From Bizionia argentinensis JUB59 (GTDB taxonomy: Bacteria; Bacteroidota; Bacteroidia; Flavobacteriales; Flavobacteriaceae): 64,000 nucleotides of DNA. Positions 1 to 8,678 of this stretch are shown here, in pieces. Under the pieces are notes generated by a model. The model made no database searches and had not been told where the DNA came from. It saw nothing but the letters and a program-made list of their open reading frames with translations. Within the stretch, counting starts at the first letter, position 1, and the number at the start of each line of letters is the position of its first letter. The stretch spans positions 1-64,000 of the forward strand of contig NZ_AFXZ01000029.1 in NCBI RefSeq assembly GCF_000224335.1, written 5' to 3'. The position numbers were made by a program, and so were the translations under genes.

Positions 1-785
1 TACTTATTTATTACGTAGCGTCTTTTTTATTGGATTATTTTGCTTGCTTTTTTTGAGAGTGTTTTAATTAATAGCGCCATTTTTTATACTATAAACTTCT
101 TGGTTTAGTGTTGAGGTGTTTATTTTAGCTATTAGAATTATCAACCACAAATAATTGCTGAATTGAGAAATGATTATTTCTGGAATTTTTTCAAAGTATT
201 TCATCTGACAATAAACCACTTTATTACTGCTCATTTAGCGACTAGAAATGCTTGATTTTATTGCGGCAAAGCCGAGGCTCATAATTGCATTTGCATTCAT
301 TAAGCGCTTTCCTACAGTGTAGTTTCTGCTTACAGATTTGTTTCCAGCCATCTTCAAACGCTATTAATATTTAATAATTAAGGTTTTAAAACATCACTAA
401 GCTCTAGTGTGTTGACTATGTGTTGATTAACAGGATTTTGGATGCTTTAAATCTAAATTTTATTTAGATAAAAAAAGTATAAAAAAGGCTTGAAAGTCAA
501 AAAAATATATTTCTTTTGCATCGCATTTAGCTGAACAAATTGAGAACTGTTTTTATGTTCGGGCCCTTGAACATTGGGAAGTCATATTCAAGAGCCGCTT
601 ACCGATTAAGCAACCGAATTTTAGAGCTAACTTCCGTGACTTATATTTACGCAAGCCAACATTTATATGGCTTTATTCCTACGACCCATTTTCAAATTCA
701 AGTTTGATAATTTTAATTTTTAACGTTATATTAATTCTGAATATAGCATTCAGTTCGTATCTTTAAATTTTAAATATTCAAATAA
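1..785. other. Non-coding leader upstream of speA; no confident gene
   Basis: No convincing gene is seen. Frame +2 is open from the left edge to a stop at 65-67 and would encode a hydrophobic tail, so the end of an upstream membrane-protein gene is possible but unproven. A 38-codon minus-strand ORF (235-351) and a 50-codon plus-strand ORF (555-707) exist without recognisable homology. The stretch 541-700 is visibly richer in G and C than the flanks and has complementary segments (CTTGAA with TTCAAG, and AAGTCA with TGACTT), so it may be a structured leader. TATCTTTA at 758-765 resembles the Bacteroidota -7 element TAnnTTTG and would serve speA. Confidence 0.5.
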
Positions 786-2186
786 ATGAACACTAAATAT
801 ATTGACTTAATCAGTCAGACCTTCGATTTTCCACAGGAAGAGTTTAAACTGGAAAACAAAACATTGGAATTCCATGATATCGACCTTATGCAATTGGTGG
901 AGGATTATGGGACACCTTTAAAATTTACTTATTTACCACAAATATCTAATAATATTCAACGTGCTAAGGGGTGGTTTAAAAAAGCTATAAAAAACAATAA
1001 ATACAAAGGCAAATATAATTACTGCTACTGCACTAAAAGTTCACATTTTAAACATGTCTTGGACGAAGCGTTAAAAAATGATATTCACATTGAAACATCA
1101 TCTGCTTTCGATATTGATATTGTTGAAAGCCTAAAAGCGGAAGGGAAAATCACCAATGACACATATATTATTAGTAATGGATTCAAACGTGCCCAATACG
1201 TTACAAATATTGCACGCTTGATTAATGATGGACATAAAAATGCTATTCCAATTATTGATAATTATGAGGAGATCGATTTGCTTTCCGAAGAAATAAAAGG
1301 AAAGTTTAATATTGGTATACGTATCGCTTCAGAAGAGGAACCTAAGTTTGAATTTTATACGTCACGTTTAGGTGTTGGCTATAAAAATATTGTACCGTTT
1401 TATAAAAATCAAATTCAAGATAATAAGAAAGTTAAACTTAAAATGTTACACTTTTTTATAAACACAGGAATTCGTGATAATGCCTATTACTGGAATGAAT
1501 TGGCAAAATGTTTAAAAGTTTATACGAGTTTAAAGAAGATTTGTCCGTCTCTTGATAGTTTAAACATTGGCGGTGGATTCCCAATTAAAAACTCATTGGC
1601 TTTCGATTTCGATTACGAGTATATGATTGATGAAATAATCAATCAAATTAAATTGGCTTGTGAGAGTGAAGATGTTGCCGTTCCTCATATTTTTACGGAA
1701 TTTGGAAGTTTTACAGTTGGAGAAAGTGGTGGTGCCATTTACGAAGTACTGTATCAAAAACAACAAAACGATCGTGAAAAGTGGAACATGATTAATTCAT
1801 CATTTATTACTACCTTACCTGATACTTGGGCCATAAATAAGCGTTTTATTATGTTGCCAATTAACCGTTGGCATGAAAGCTATGAACGTGTGCTTTTAGG
1901 TGGATTAACCTGTGATAGTGATGATTATTATAACAGCGAGCAACACATGAATGCTATTTACTTGCCTAAATATAATAAAGAGAAACCCTTGTATATAGGT
2001 TTCTTTAATACAGGTGCTTATCAAGAAACGATTGGCGGTTTTGGGGGCTTACAACATTGTTTAATTCCGTCGCCAAAACATATTTTAATTAATAAAGATG
2101 CTGATGGAAATATTAGCACAAAATTATTTGCTGAACAACAAAAAAGTGAAGACTTACTTAAAATATTAGGTTACGATGGACAATAA
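786..2186 (+). CDS. speA: Arginine decarboxylase, PLP-dependent fold type III
   Basis: This cytoplasmic enzyme probably converts arginine to agmatine, the first step of the agmatine route to putrescine. The 466-residue protein has the alanine-racemase-like barrel of fold type III decarboxylases. Lys84 in YCTKSSHF is the expected PLP Schiff-base lysine, the GGGFP phosphate-binding loop is near residue 262, and a CDSDD motif near residue 377 supplies the catalytic cysteine and aspartate. At 466 residues it is far shorter than the roughly 630-residue E. coli SpeA and matches the compact Bacteroidota form. Its end overlaps speB by 11 bases, so the two are likely co-translated, and agmatinase next door supports arginine rather than ornithine or diaminopimelate as substrate. 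The substrate call is by context and family resemblance. Confidence 0.88.
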   Translation: MNTKYIDLISQTFDFPQEEFKLENKTLEFHDIDLMQLVEDYGTPLKFTYLPQISNNIQRAKGWFKKAIKNNKYKGKYNYCYCTKSSHFKHVLDEALKNDIHIETSSAFDIDIVESLKAEGKITNDTYIISNGFKRAQYVTNIARLINDGHKNAIPIIDNYEEIDLLSEEIKGKFNIGIRIASEEEPKFEFYTSRLGVGYKNIVPFYKNQIQDNKKVKLKMLHFFINTGIRDNAYYWNELAKCLKVYTSLKKICPSLDSLNIGGGFPIKNSLAFDFDYEYMIDEIINQIKLACESEDVAVPHIFTEFGSFTVGESGGAIYEVLYQKQQNDREKWNMINSSFITTLPDTWAINKRFIMLPINRWHESYERVLLGGLTCDSDDYYNSEQHMNAIYLPKYNKEKPLYIGFFNTGAYQETIGGFGGLQHCLIPSPKHILINKDADGNISTKLFAEQQKSEDLLKILGYDGQ

Positions 2187-3117
2187 AACGTATGCGGGAA
2201 TAGACGAACAATATTCCAAATTAGATAGTTCAAAAATTGTGCTAATTCCAGTGCCATATGATGGTACAAGTACTTGGCAAAAAGGTGCTGATAAAGGGCC
2301 TGAAGCATTTTTAAGTGCATCGGAAAACATGGAGCTTTACGATATTGAAACAGGTACTGAGGTATACAAACAAGGTGTATATTTAACAAAGCCTATAACC
2401 GAAAACTCTTCGCCAGAAAAAATGGTGGAAGCGGTTCATGAAGCAACTAAAAAGTATATAAAACGAAATAAATTTGTAACGGCTTTTGGTGGCGAACATT
2501 CCATTTCTATTGGAACAATTAGAGCTTTTAATGAATGTTTTGAAAACTTAACAGTTTTACAAATTGATGCTCATGCCGATTTACGTAAAGAATATGAAGG
2601 CAGTAAATGCAACCATGCTTGTGCGGTTTATGAGGCAAGCCAGACAACTAACTTAATACAAGTTGGTATTCGAAGTATGGATGTTATTGAAACGACGGTT
2701 ATGGATTTCGATAAAACCTATTTTGCGCATGATATGGCTGTGGATGATACTTGGATGGATTCTGCAATCGACCAAATGACAGAAAACGTATTTATTACAA
2801 TCGATTTGGATGCTTTTGATCCGTCTATAATGCCAAGTACAGGAACACCAGAGCCTGGTGGATTATTATGGTATGAAACACTTGATTTTTTACGTCAGGT
2901 TTTTGCTGAAAAGAATGTAGTAGGTTTTGATATTGTGGAATTATGCCCAAATGAAACAGAACGTTCTTCGGACTTTTTAGCAGCCAAGCTATACTATAAA
3001 ATGCTATCTTATAAGTTTCTAGATGAAACTGCAGAAGATAGTTTCGATAATAATTTTAATGAATCAAAAGAAAATACCAATAAATTTTCTAAATTTAATG
3101 AAGACAATGACAACTAA
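2176..3117 (+). CDS. speB: Agmatinase (ureohydrolase family)
   Basis: Predicted to hydrolyse agmatine to putrescine and urea with a binuclear manganese centre. The 313-residue protein shows the three ureohydrolase metal motifs: GGEHS near residue 106, DAHADLR near 131 and DLDAFDPS near 211. The ATG at 2176 overlaps the end of speA by 11 bases, and the next gene starts inside the last codons of this one. The C-terminal 30 residues are rich in Asn, Asp, Glu and Lys, lie outside the catalytic core and look like a disordered tail. Arginase or another ureohydrolase is formally possible, but the preceding arginine decarboxylase makes agmatinase the best call. Confidence 0.9.
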   Translation: MDNKTYAGIDEQYSKLDSSKIVLIPVPYDGTSTWQKGADKGPEAFLSASENMELYDIETGTEVYKQGVYLTKPITENSSPEKMVEAVHEATKKYIKRNKFVTAFGGEHSISIGTIRAFNECFENLTVLQIDAHADLRKEYEGSKCNHACAVYEASQTTNLIQVGIRSMDVIETTVMDFDKTYFAHDMAVDDTWMDSAIDQMTENVFITIDLDAFDPSIMPSTGTPEPGGLLWYETLDFLRQVFAEKNVVGFDIVELCPNETERSSDFLAAKLYYKMLSYKFLDETAEDSFDNNFNESKENTNKFSKFNEDNDN

Positions 3118-4081
3118 AGGACACATATCACAATTTATAGAAAAATACTATTTACACTTTAACGCAGCTGCTTTAGTAGATGCCGCAAAAGGGTATGAAG
3201 ATCAATTAAACAATGGTGCTAAAATGCTAGTATCTCTTGCGGGAGCAATGAGTACTGCAGAAATCGGGAAAATTTTTGCCGAAATGATTCGCCAAGATAA
3301 AGTTCAAATTATTTCTTGCACAGGTGCAAACTTGGAAGAAGATATTATGAACTTGGTAGCACATTCACACTACAAACGTGTTCCAAATTATCGCGATTTA
3401 ACACCACAGGATGAGAGGGACTTAATGGACAAAGGTTTAAACCGAGTAACGGATACCTGTATTCCTGAAGAAGAGGCTTTTAGAAGAATTCAAGAACATA
3501 TTGTAAAAATCTGGAAAGAGGCTGAAGCGAAAGGTGAACGTTATTTACCTCATGAGTATATGTATAAATTATTACTTTCTGGTGTTTTAGAAGAGCATTA
3601 TGAAATTGATATTAAAGATTCTTGGATGTATGCTGCAGCCGAAAAAAATCTACCAATTATCTGCCCAGGTTGGGAAGATAGCACAATGGGTAATATTTTT
3701 GCTAGCTATGTTTTAAAAGGTGAATTAAATCCAAGTACTATGAAGTCTGGAATTGAATACATGACTTTTTTAGCTGAATGGTATACGAATAATTCTGAAA
3801 ATGGTATCGGTTTCTTCCAAATTGGAGGTGGTATTTCAGGGGATTTTCCAATTTGTGTGGTGCCTATGTTATATCAAGATATGGAACGTACAGATACACC
3901 ATTCTGGAGTTATTTCTGTCAGATTAGTGATTCTACAACAAGTTACGGATCGTATTCTGGAGCTGTTCCTAATGAGAAAATTACATGGGGAAAATTAGAT
4001 GTTGATACCCCTAAATTTATAATTGAAAGTGATGCAACCATCGTTGCACCATTGGTTTTTGCTTACTTGCTAGGAATGTAA
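3107..4081 (+). CDS. Deoxyhypusine synthase-family protein (bacterial, probable polyamine aminobutyltransferase)
   Basis: The protein is about 324 residues and belongs to the NAD-dependent deoxyhypusine synthase fold. Near the C terminus ITWGKL contains the lysine that in eukaryotic enzymes forms the aminobutyl-imine intermediate, and TGANLEED and GWEDSTMGN fit the NAD and spermidine site. Bacteria lack eIF5A, so protein hypusination is not expected. Relatives have been described as homospermidine synthase-like, and the adjacent putrescine-making genes fit a role in making a longer polyamine. An in-frame ATG at 3023 lies deep in speB and encodes an unrelated sequence, so I prefer ATG 3107 (MTTKGHISQF) or 3098. 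The product formed cannot be read from the sequence. Confidence 0.82.
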   Translation: MTTKGHISQFIEKYYLHFNAAALVDAAKGYEDQLNNGAKMLVSLAGAMSTAEIGKIFAEMIRQDKVQIISCTGANLEEDIMNLVAHSHYKRVPNYRDLTPQDERDLMDKGLNRVTDTCIPEEEAFRRIQEHIVKIWKEAEAKGERYLPHEYMYKLLLSGVLEEHYEIDIKDSWMYAAAEKNLPIICPGWEDSTMGNIFASYVLKGELNPSTMKSGIEYMTFLAEWYTNNSENGIGFFQIGGGISGDFPICVVPMLYQDMERTDTPFWSYFCQISDSTTSYGSYSGAVPNEKITWGKLDVDTPKFIIESDATIVAPLVFAYLLGM

Positions 4082-4083
4082 TA

Positions 4084-5619
4084 ATGGATACTCAAAAAAT
4101 AGAGAATATTGAATTAAAATATCTAACGGTTGATGATTATGAGGAATTAAAATCAGCAACTTTAGAGTCTTATGGCGGTGTTTTAAATTCTTACTGGAAA
4201 GAACAACATATTAAAGATTTAACCACCAAGTTTCCAGAAGGACAAGTGGTTATTAAAATTGATGGTGATATTGCTGGTTGTGCTCTGTCCATTATTGTCG
4301 ATTTTGATAATATTGATGATGAGCATACTTATGAGGATATTATTGCTGGAGAATCTTTTAAAAATCACGATCCAGATGGCGATGTTCTTTATGGTATTGA
4401 TGTGTTTATAAAACCAGAATATCGCGGATTGCGATTAGGTAGACGACTTTATGATTACCGGAAAGAGGTTTGTGAAAACTTAAATTTAAAAGGAATTGTA
4501 TTCGGTGGTCGTATGCCAAATTATCATGAGCATAAGAATTTATCACCTAAAGAATATTTTGAAAAAGTAAAGCGTAAAGAAATCCATGATCCGGTTTTAA
4601 ACTTTCAAATTTCGAATGATTTTCACCCAGTTCGTATACTAAAAGGGTATTTAGAAGGCGATACGGCCTCTAATGAGTATGCTGTTTTAATGGAATGGGA
4701 TAATATTTATTATACCAAACCAAATAAAAAGGCAAGCACCGTAAAAACCGTTGTGCGTTTAGGTCTTATTCAATGGCAAATGCGTACTTATACTGGTTTG
4801 GATGAACTCATGCAGCAAGTAGAATATTTTATTGATAGTGTTTCTGCTTACCGATCTGATTTCGCCGTGTTTCCAGAGTTTTTCAACGCACCATTAATGG
4901 CGGAGTTTAATCATATGCACGAGCCAGAGGCCATTAGAGAGTTGGCCAAGTTTACCGAAGTAATTGTAGAAAAGCTGAAGCAATTATCAATCTCCTACAA
5001 TATTAATATCATTTCGGGAAGTATGCCTGAATTGGTGGATGATAAGCTATATAACGTTGGTTATTTATGTCGCCGTGATGGTAGTGTGGAACGCTATGAA
5101 AAAATTCATGTTACACCAGATGAAGCTAAAGTTTGGGGTATGCAAAACGGGAACAAATTACAAACTTTTGAAACCGATTGTGGGAAAATCGGTATTTTAA
5201 TATGCTATGATTCGGAGTTTCCAGAATTATCACGTTTATTAGCAGATGAAGGCATGGATATTTTATTTGTTCCTTTTTTAACGGATACACAAAATGGCTA
5301 TTCTCGTGTTCGCTTATGTGCACAAGCACGAGCAATAGAAAATGAATGTTATGTTGCTATTGCTGGAAGCGTAGGTAATTTACCCAACGTAAATAATATG
5401 GATATTCAGTATGCGCAATCGGCTGTTTTTACGCCTTGCGACTTTTCATTTCCAAGTAATGGAATTAAAGCGGAAGCAACGCCTAACACCGAAATGATTC
5501 TTGTAGCGGACGTTGATTTGAGTTTATTAAGAGAACTTCATTCGCATGGAGCTGTTAAAAACTTAAAAGATAGGCGAAAAGATTTTTATGATGTTATCCG
5601 AATTAATAACAATAAATAG
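4084..5619 (+). CDS. Bifunctional GNAT acetyltransferase / carbon-nitrogen hydrolase (nitrilase superfamily)
   Basis: A two-domain cytoplasmic protein of 511 residues. Residues 10-210 look like a GNAT acetyltransferase, with the acetyl-CoA loop PEYRGLRLGRRL at 111-122. Residues 224-505 are a nitrilase-superfamily amidase with the complete catalytic triad: Glu265 in FPEF, Lys340 in YEKIH and Cys374 in LICYDSEF. The start is two bases after the deoxyhypusine-synthase-like gene, so it is the fourth member of the polyamine operon. The substrate is unknown. The family includes N-carbamoylputrescine amidase, which would fit the context, and the GNAT half could acetylate an amine or polyamine. The same fusion occurs in other bacteria, so it is conserved rather than accidental. 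Confidence 0.8.
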   Translation: MDTQKIENIELKYLTVDDYEELKSATLESYGGVLNSYWKEQHIKDLTTKFPEGQVVIKIDGDIAGCALSIIVDFDNIDDEHTYEDIIAGESFKNHDPDGDVLYGIDVFIKPEYRGLRLGRRLYDYRKEVCENLNLKGIVFGGRMPNYHEHKNLSPKEYFEKVKRKEIHDPVLNFQISNDFHPVRILKGYLEGDTASNEYAVLMEWDNIYYTKPNKKASTVKTVVRLGLIQWQMRTYTGLDELMQQVEYFIDSVSAYRSDFAVFPEFFNAPLMAEFNHMHEPEAIRELAKFTEVIVEKLKQLSISYNINIISGSMPELVDDKLYNVGYLCRRDGSVERYEKIHVTPDEAKVWGMQNGNKLQTFETDCGKIGILICYDSEFPELSRLLADEGMDILFVPFLTDTQNGYSRVRLCAQARAIENECYVAIAGSVGNLPNVNNMDIQYAQSAVFTPCDFSFPSNGIKAEATPNTEMILVADVDLSLLRELHSHGAVKNLKDRRKDFYDVIRINNNK

Positions 5620-5659
5620 TAATTTTGTTTTTTTAAAATGCATAAATATTGACCAAGTA

Positions 5660-5992
5660 ATGAAAAAAAGAAATGATAATTTAAAACGCGTAATTGTCGA
5701 CTTTAAAAAGTTAACACCAGAAATTTTAGCGTTACTCGTTGAAAAATATCCTGATGGTTATGATGAAGATCAAATTTTCTCCTTTAAAAATGCGAAAAAC
5801 GAACTTATTGAAGCTGTCGAAGTTACTACGAGTGACACGAAGTATTTAGTGAAAGTAAGTACCAAGTTGGCGGCAACCATGGAGAATTATGATGAAGACG
5901 ATTATGAAGATTTTGATGTTGCGGATCCAGAAGCTATCCAAGATCCAGAGCTTGAAATAGCTGACGAAGACGCTGAAGACGAAATAGATTAA
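5660..5992 (+). CDS. Conserved small acidic protein, function unknown
   Basis: About 110 residues starting at ATG 5660 (MKKRNDNLKR). The longer frame from 5588 would begin inside the preceding gene, and its extra residues do not look conserved. The first two thirds form a compact alpha/beta-looking segment (LTPEILALLVEKYPDGYDEDQ), while the last 35 residues are strongly acidic with repeated Asp and Glu and are probably disordered. There is no signal peptide or membrane segment, so it is cytoplasmic. It lies 40 bases after the polyamine genes and 10 bases before another small protein. Such proteins are sometimes labelled DNA primase in flavobacterial genomes, but I see no primase motif and do not accept that name. 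Confidence 0.65.
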   Translation: MKKRNDNLKRVIVDFKKLTPEILALLVEKYPDGYDEDQIFSFKNAKNELIEAVEVTTSDTKYLVKVSTKLAATMENYDEDDYEDFDVADPEAIQDPELEIADEDAEDEID

Positions 5993-6002
5993 TTAATTTA
6001 TA

Positions 6003-6233
6003 ATGAGAACAGCTGTTTTTAAATCTTACGAGAATGGATATTATACCTTCTGGTTCGATAACGGGGAAGAGCTTGCTTTTGAAGAAGTGAGTCCTCGCGT
6101 ATTAAAACAATACGATTTAAAAAATGACGAGAACTACGTCGATCAGGAGTTTAAAATAGTTTTTGTTGAAGCCCCTGATGGAAATGATGAAGATTCAGTT
6201 ATATATAGAGTCGAAAGTTTAAAACCGCTTTAA
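6003..6233 (+). CDS. Conserved hypothetical small protein
   Basis: A 76-residue cytoplasmic protein. It has alternating hydrophobic and aromatic residues in the first half (AVFKSYENGYYTFWFDNGEE), suggesting a small beta-barrel or OB-like fold, and it ends in a beta strand without a tail. It follows the acidic protein by 10 bases and is followed by a strong terminator hairpin, so it is probably the last gene of the operon that begins with speA. No catalytic motif is visible and I do not recognise a family. Confidence 0.6.
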   Translation: MRTAVFKSYENGYYTFWFDNGEELAFEEVSPRVLKQYDLKNDENYVDQEFKIVFVEAPDGNDEDSVIYRVESLKPL

Positions 6234-6316
6234 TTCCATTTAAATGGAAGATATTAAATGGTTGTTTTAACAGCTTTTGTCTATCAGATAGCATACGAAA
6301 ATTTTAATAAAACAGG

Positions 6317-6355
6317 AAAGCAGCAATTGTATAACAGTTGCTGCTTTTCGTTTTT
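6317..6355. terminator. Rho-independent-type terminator between convergent genes
   Basis: A 10-bp perfect stem (AAAGCAGCAA paired with TTGCTGCTTT) with an 11-base loop is followed by a T-rich run. It lies between the end of the plus-strand operon (6233) and the end of the minus-strand hydrolase (6376) and could serve both. Confidence 0.75.
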
Positions 6356-6375
6356 ATAAATGAGTTATTATGATT

Positions 6376-7200
6376 TTAAAGCTGTTTTTTTAGCTCTTCA
6401 TAATACTGTTTGGTAATATGCAAACCATTATGGGCGCCATCGATAATAGGAAACAATTGGATGTTGTCTGGAATTAAAGCTTTAAGTTTTTTAGCATTTG
6501 TTTCTGGGTTAATTAAATTATCACGTGTGCCATAAAATATAAGAATTGGGCACTTTACTTTTGTGATAAATTGATAGGTAGGAATATCATATCGTATTAT
6601 AAACTCGGGAATCGGTGGTGCAATTTCTTCTGCAACTAAAATTTTCCACGAATAGTATGGTGCGTTTAAGATAAGTTTTTTAGGATTGTTTTTAGAAGCC
6701 ACATAAGTGGCAATCCCTGATCCTATAGAATACCCTAAAATCACTATTTTATCCTCGGAATAACGCTTTTTTATGGCGTTGTAAACCGCTTCTCCATCAT
6801 CAAAGAGTTCTTGAGTTTCAGAATAGGAGCCATCGCTTTTACCATAACCACGATAATCAAAAAACAGAATATCATAACCATTGTCAAGGTACAAAGGAGC
6901 GCGTTTTCCCCAATCGTGAATGGCACCAGCATTTCCATGGAAATAAACTATTACACCTTTCCGCGTTTGTTCAGTTTTAAATAGAAGAGCGTTTAAAGAT
7001 ATACCTTCCGATACCGGAATATTAAGTTCTTCAAAAGATTCTTTAAAGTTGAACACGTAATTTTTTTCTAAATGCTTCGGATTAAAAAAGAAACGTTCCT
7101 GTTTAATATATAAAAAAACTAAAGACAATATATAAAGCACAAAAAACAGTGCTATAATGCGAAATAAGCGTCTAAATAATTTTAGAAAATTAAGTTTCAA
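6376..7200 (-). CDS. Membrane-anchored alpha/beta hydrolase
   Basis: About 274 residues. An N-terminal hydrophobic segment (IIALFFVLYILSLVFLYI) is a likely signal anchor, followed by an alpha/beta hydrolase domain. The oxyanion motif YFHGNAG, the nucleophile elbow GYSIGSG, the acid in YGTRDNLI and the histidine in DGAHNGLH make a complete Ser-Asp-His triad. It resembles the BEM46/YfhR-type hydrolases, whose substrates are mostly unknown. The only upstream ATG (7293) would overlap the preceding gene by more than 100 bases and add an unrelated N terminus. TTG at 7200 gives MKLNFLKLFRR directly before the membrane segment with an 11-base overlap, so I prefer it, while noting that a TTG start is unproven. 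Confidence 0.75.
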   Translation of the reverse strand: MKLNFLKLFRRLFRIIALFFVLYILSLVFLYIKQERFFFNPKHLEKNYVFNFKESFEELNIPVSEGISLNALLFKTEQTRKGVIVYFHGNAGAIHDWGKRAPLYLDNGYDILFFDYRGYGKSDGSYSETQELFDDGEAVYNAIKKRYSEDKIVILGYSIGSGIATYVASKNNPKKLILNAPYYSWKILVAEEIAPPIPEFIIRYDIPTYQFITKVKCPILIFYGTRDNLINPETNAKKLKALIPDNIQLFPIIDGAHNGLHITKQYYEELKKQL

Positions 7201-8572
7201 GTGGTTTGGGTTTAAATATATCGTGCAAAAATACACTAAAAACCACGAAGTATTCAAATGCAATAATCCAAAGGTTTTCAGAGTTTTTGGCATTAGAATA
7301 GGACAAATAGCTGAAAATAATCATAAAACTCCATACTAACGGGAATTTATAATTGGTGAAAACTCCTAATAAAACAAGTGTAGCCACATACCAAGGATGA
7401 ACGGTTGTAGCTGTAAAGTAATAAACAGTTAAAACAATAAGCATGGTAAAAATAAGCTGTTTCGTGTTTTTTGGTTTTTTATAAATCGCCAAAATAATAA
7501 CAAAGATAAATACAAAAATAGCAGTGAATTTTCCAATAATAGCTATCTGATTATAACCTGAAATCCAAAAACCTATTTGGCGAAAAATATAGTACAAACT
7601 AGCATTAAATTCAAAGTTTTGAAACCATAAAGCCACCGTGTTTGTGTAATTTGTTAAGAATTCAGTTGAATAAAAGGGTATAAAAAAGCATACAGTCGTT
7701 AGTCCAACAATCCCATAAAACATCAATAATTTAAGGATGTCATTTCTAGAAGTTTTTGTCAATTTATCTTCGATGCAGTGTTCTTTCCTAAACCACGTAA
7801 AAAGTAATGGTAAAAACAGTAGCGGAATTAATTTAACCGAAACGGAACAAGCAAAAACAACAGCCGCAAAAGGCCATTTGTGCTTCTCTAACAAGTATAA
7901 ACTCCAAATTAGGAAGAACAACATTACACCTTCAAAATGAAGATTTCCGGTGAGTTCAATAATAATAAACGGGTTTAAAATATACCAGAAAATGAGGTGT
8001 GTAGGGAGTTTTAACTTCATCAATAACTTCTTGCCAAAATATAGTATTCCGAAATCGGCAGCAATTATAAGTAGCCGTAAAACGATAACAGAACCTAATA
8101 TGCTTTGACCAGCAAATAGTCCTGCAATTATAAAACACAACTGATTTAAAGGTGGATAGTTGGTGAAGTTACTGGCACTTAATGAACCCATGCCATTATA
8201 AAGTTCTTGTGCTTGAGCAATGGGGAATTGGGAGTTAGCAATAAAAAATTCCGGTGTATATAAATACGGATTAAAACCTTCTAATATCATGCGTCCGTCC
8301 CAAATAAAGCGATAAAAATCTTGTGATAAACTAGGGATGGATAATATGAAAAGGGCACGAAAACCAAAAGCAAGCCACGTTAAAAATTTAATATTGTGTT
8401 TGGTGAGTTGGATGATTTTATAGAAAATGACGAATAAAGATGTATAAAGTATTAGTAGTTTTATACTGTCGGTTCGTTCCAGTTTATAAGCGAAGCTAGC
8501 ATAGAATAACAAACTTGTAAAAGCGAGTAGGAGTGGGAATTTATAAAACTTAATAAAATTTGAAACTTGCAT
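7190..8572 (-). CDS. Polytopic GT-C-type glycosyltransferase (mannosyltransferase-like)
   Basis: A 460-residue membrane protein with about ten to twelve hydrophobic helices. After the second helix it carries SQDFYRFIWDGRMILEGFNP; the acidic D/E residues in this first outer loop are typical of GT-C enzymes (GT87/PIG-M-like) that use a polyprenyl-phosphate sugar donor. It probably adds a sugar to an envelope glycolipid or glycan on the periplasmic face. The gene overlaps the alpha/beta hydrolase downstream by 11 bases, so they are probably co-transcribed. Donor and acceptor cannot be inferred. Confidence 0.65.
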   Translation of the reverse strand: MQVSNFIKFYKFPLLLAFTSLLFYASFAYKLERTDSIKLLILYTSLFVIFYKIIQLTKHNIKFLTWLAFGFRALFILSIPSLSQDFYRFIWDGRMILEGFNPYLYTPEFFIANSQFPIAQAQELYNGMGSLSASNFTNYPPLNQLCFIIAGLFAGQSILGSVIVLRLLIIAADFGILYFGKKLLMKLKLPTHLIFWYILNPFIIIELTGNLHFEGVMLFFLIWSLYLLEKHKWPFAAVVFACSVSVKLIPLLFLPLLFTWFRKEHCIEDKLTKTSRNDILKLLMFYGIVGLTTVCFFIPFYSTEFLTNYTNTVALWFQNFEFNASLYYIFRQIGFWISGYNQIAIIGKFTAIFVFIFVIILAIYKKPKNTKQLIFTMLIVLTVYYFTATTVHPWYVATLVLLGVFTNYKFPLVWSFMIIFSYLSYSNAKNSENLWIIAFEYFVVFSVFLHDIFKPKPLET

Positions 8573-8678
8573 GGTTCAAATATACATTTTTGTTGCGTGT
8601 TGCATATGTTTATAGTCTTTTCATTAAATTAGTAAAATAGAATTTATGATTTAAGTGAAATTTAGAACCAAAATTCAA

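Noticed and set aside
235-351. A 38-codon ORF on the minus strand (MAGNKSVSRN...)
   Set aside because: It is short, lacks any recognisable homology and sits in a non-coding leader, so it is reported only in the region note.
555-707. A 50-codon plus-strand ORF (MFGPLNIGKS...)
   Set aside because: No recognisable protein family. It coincides with a GC-richer block better viewed as a possible RNA leader.
3023-3106. A longer start for the deoxyhypusine-synthase-like gene at 3023
   Set aside because: The extra residues lie in another frame of speB and do not look like the family N terminus.
5660-5992. Labelling the small acidic protein as DNA primase
   Set aside because: It has no zinc-binding or TOPRIM motif and is only about 110 residues long.
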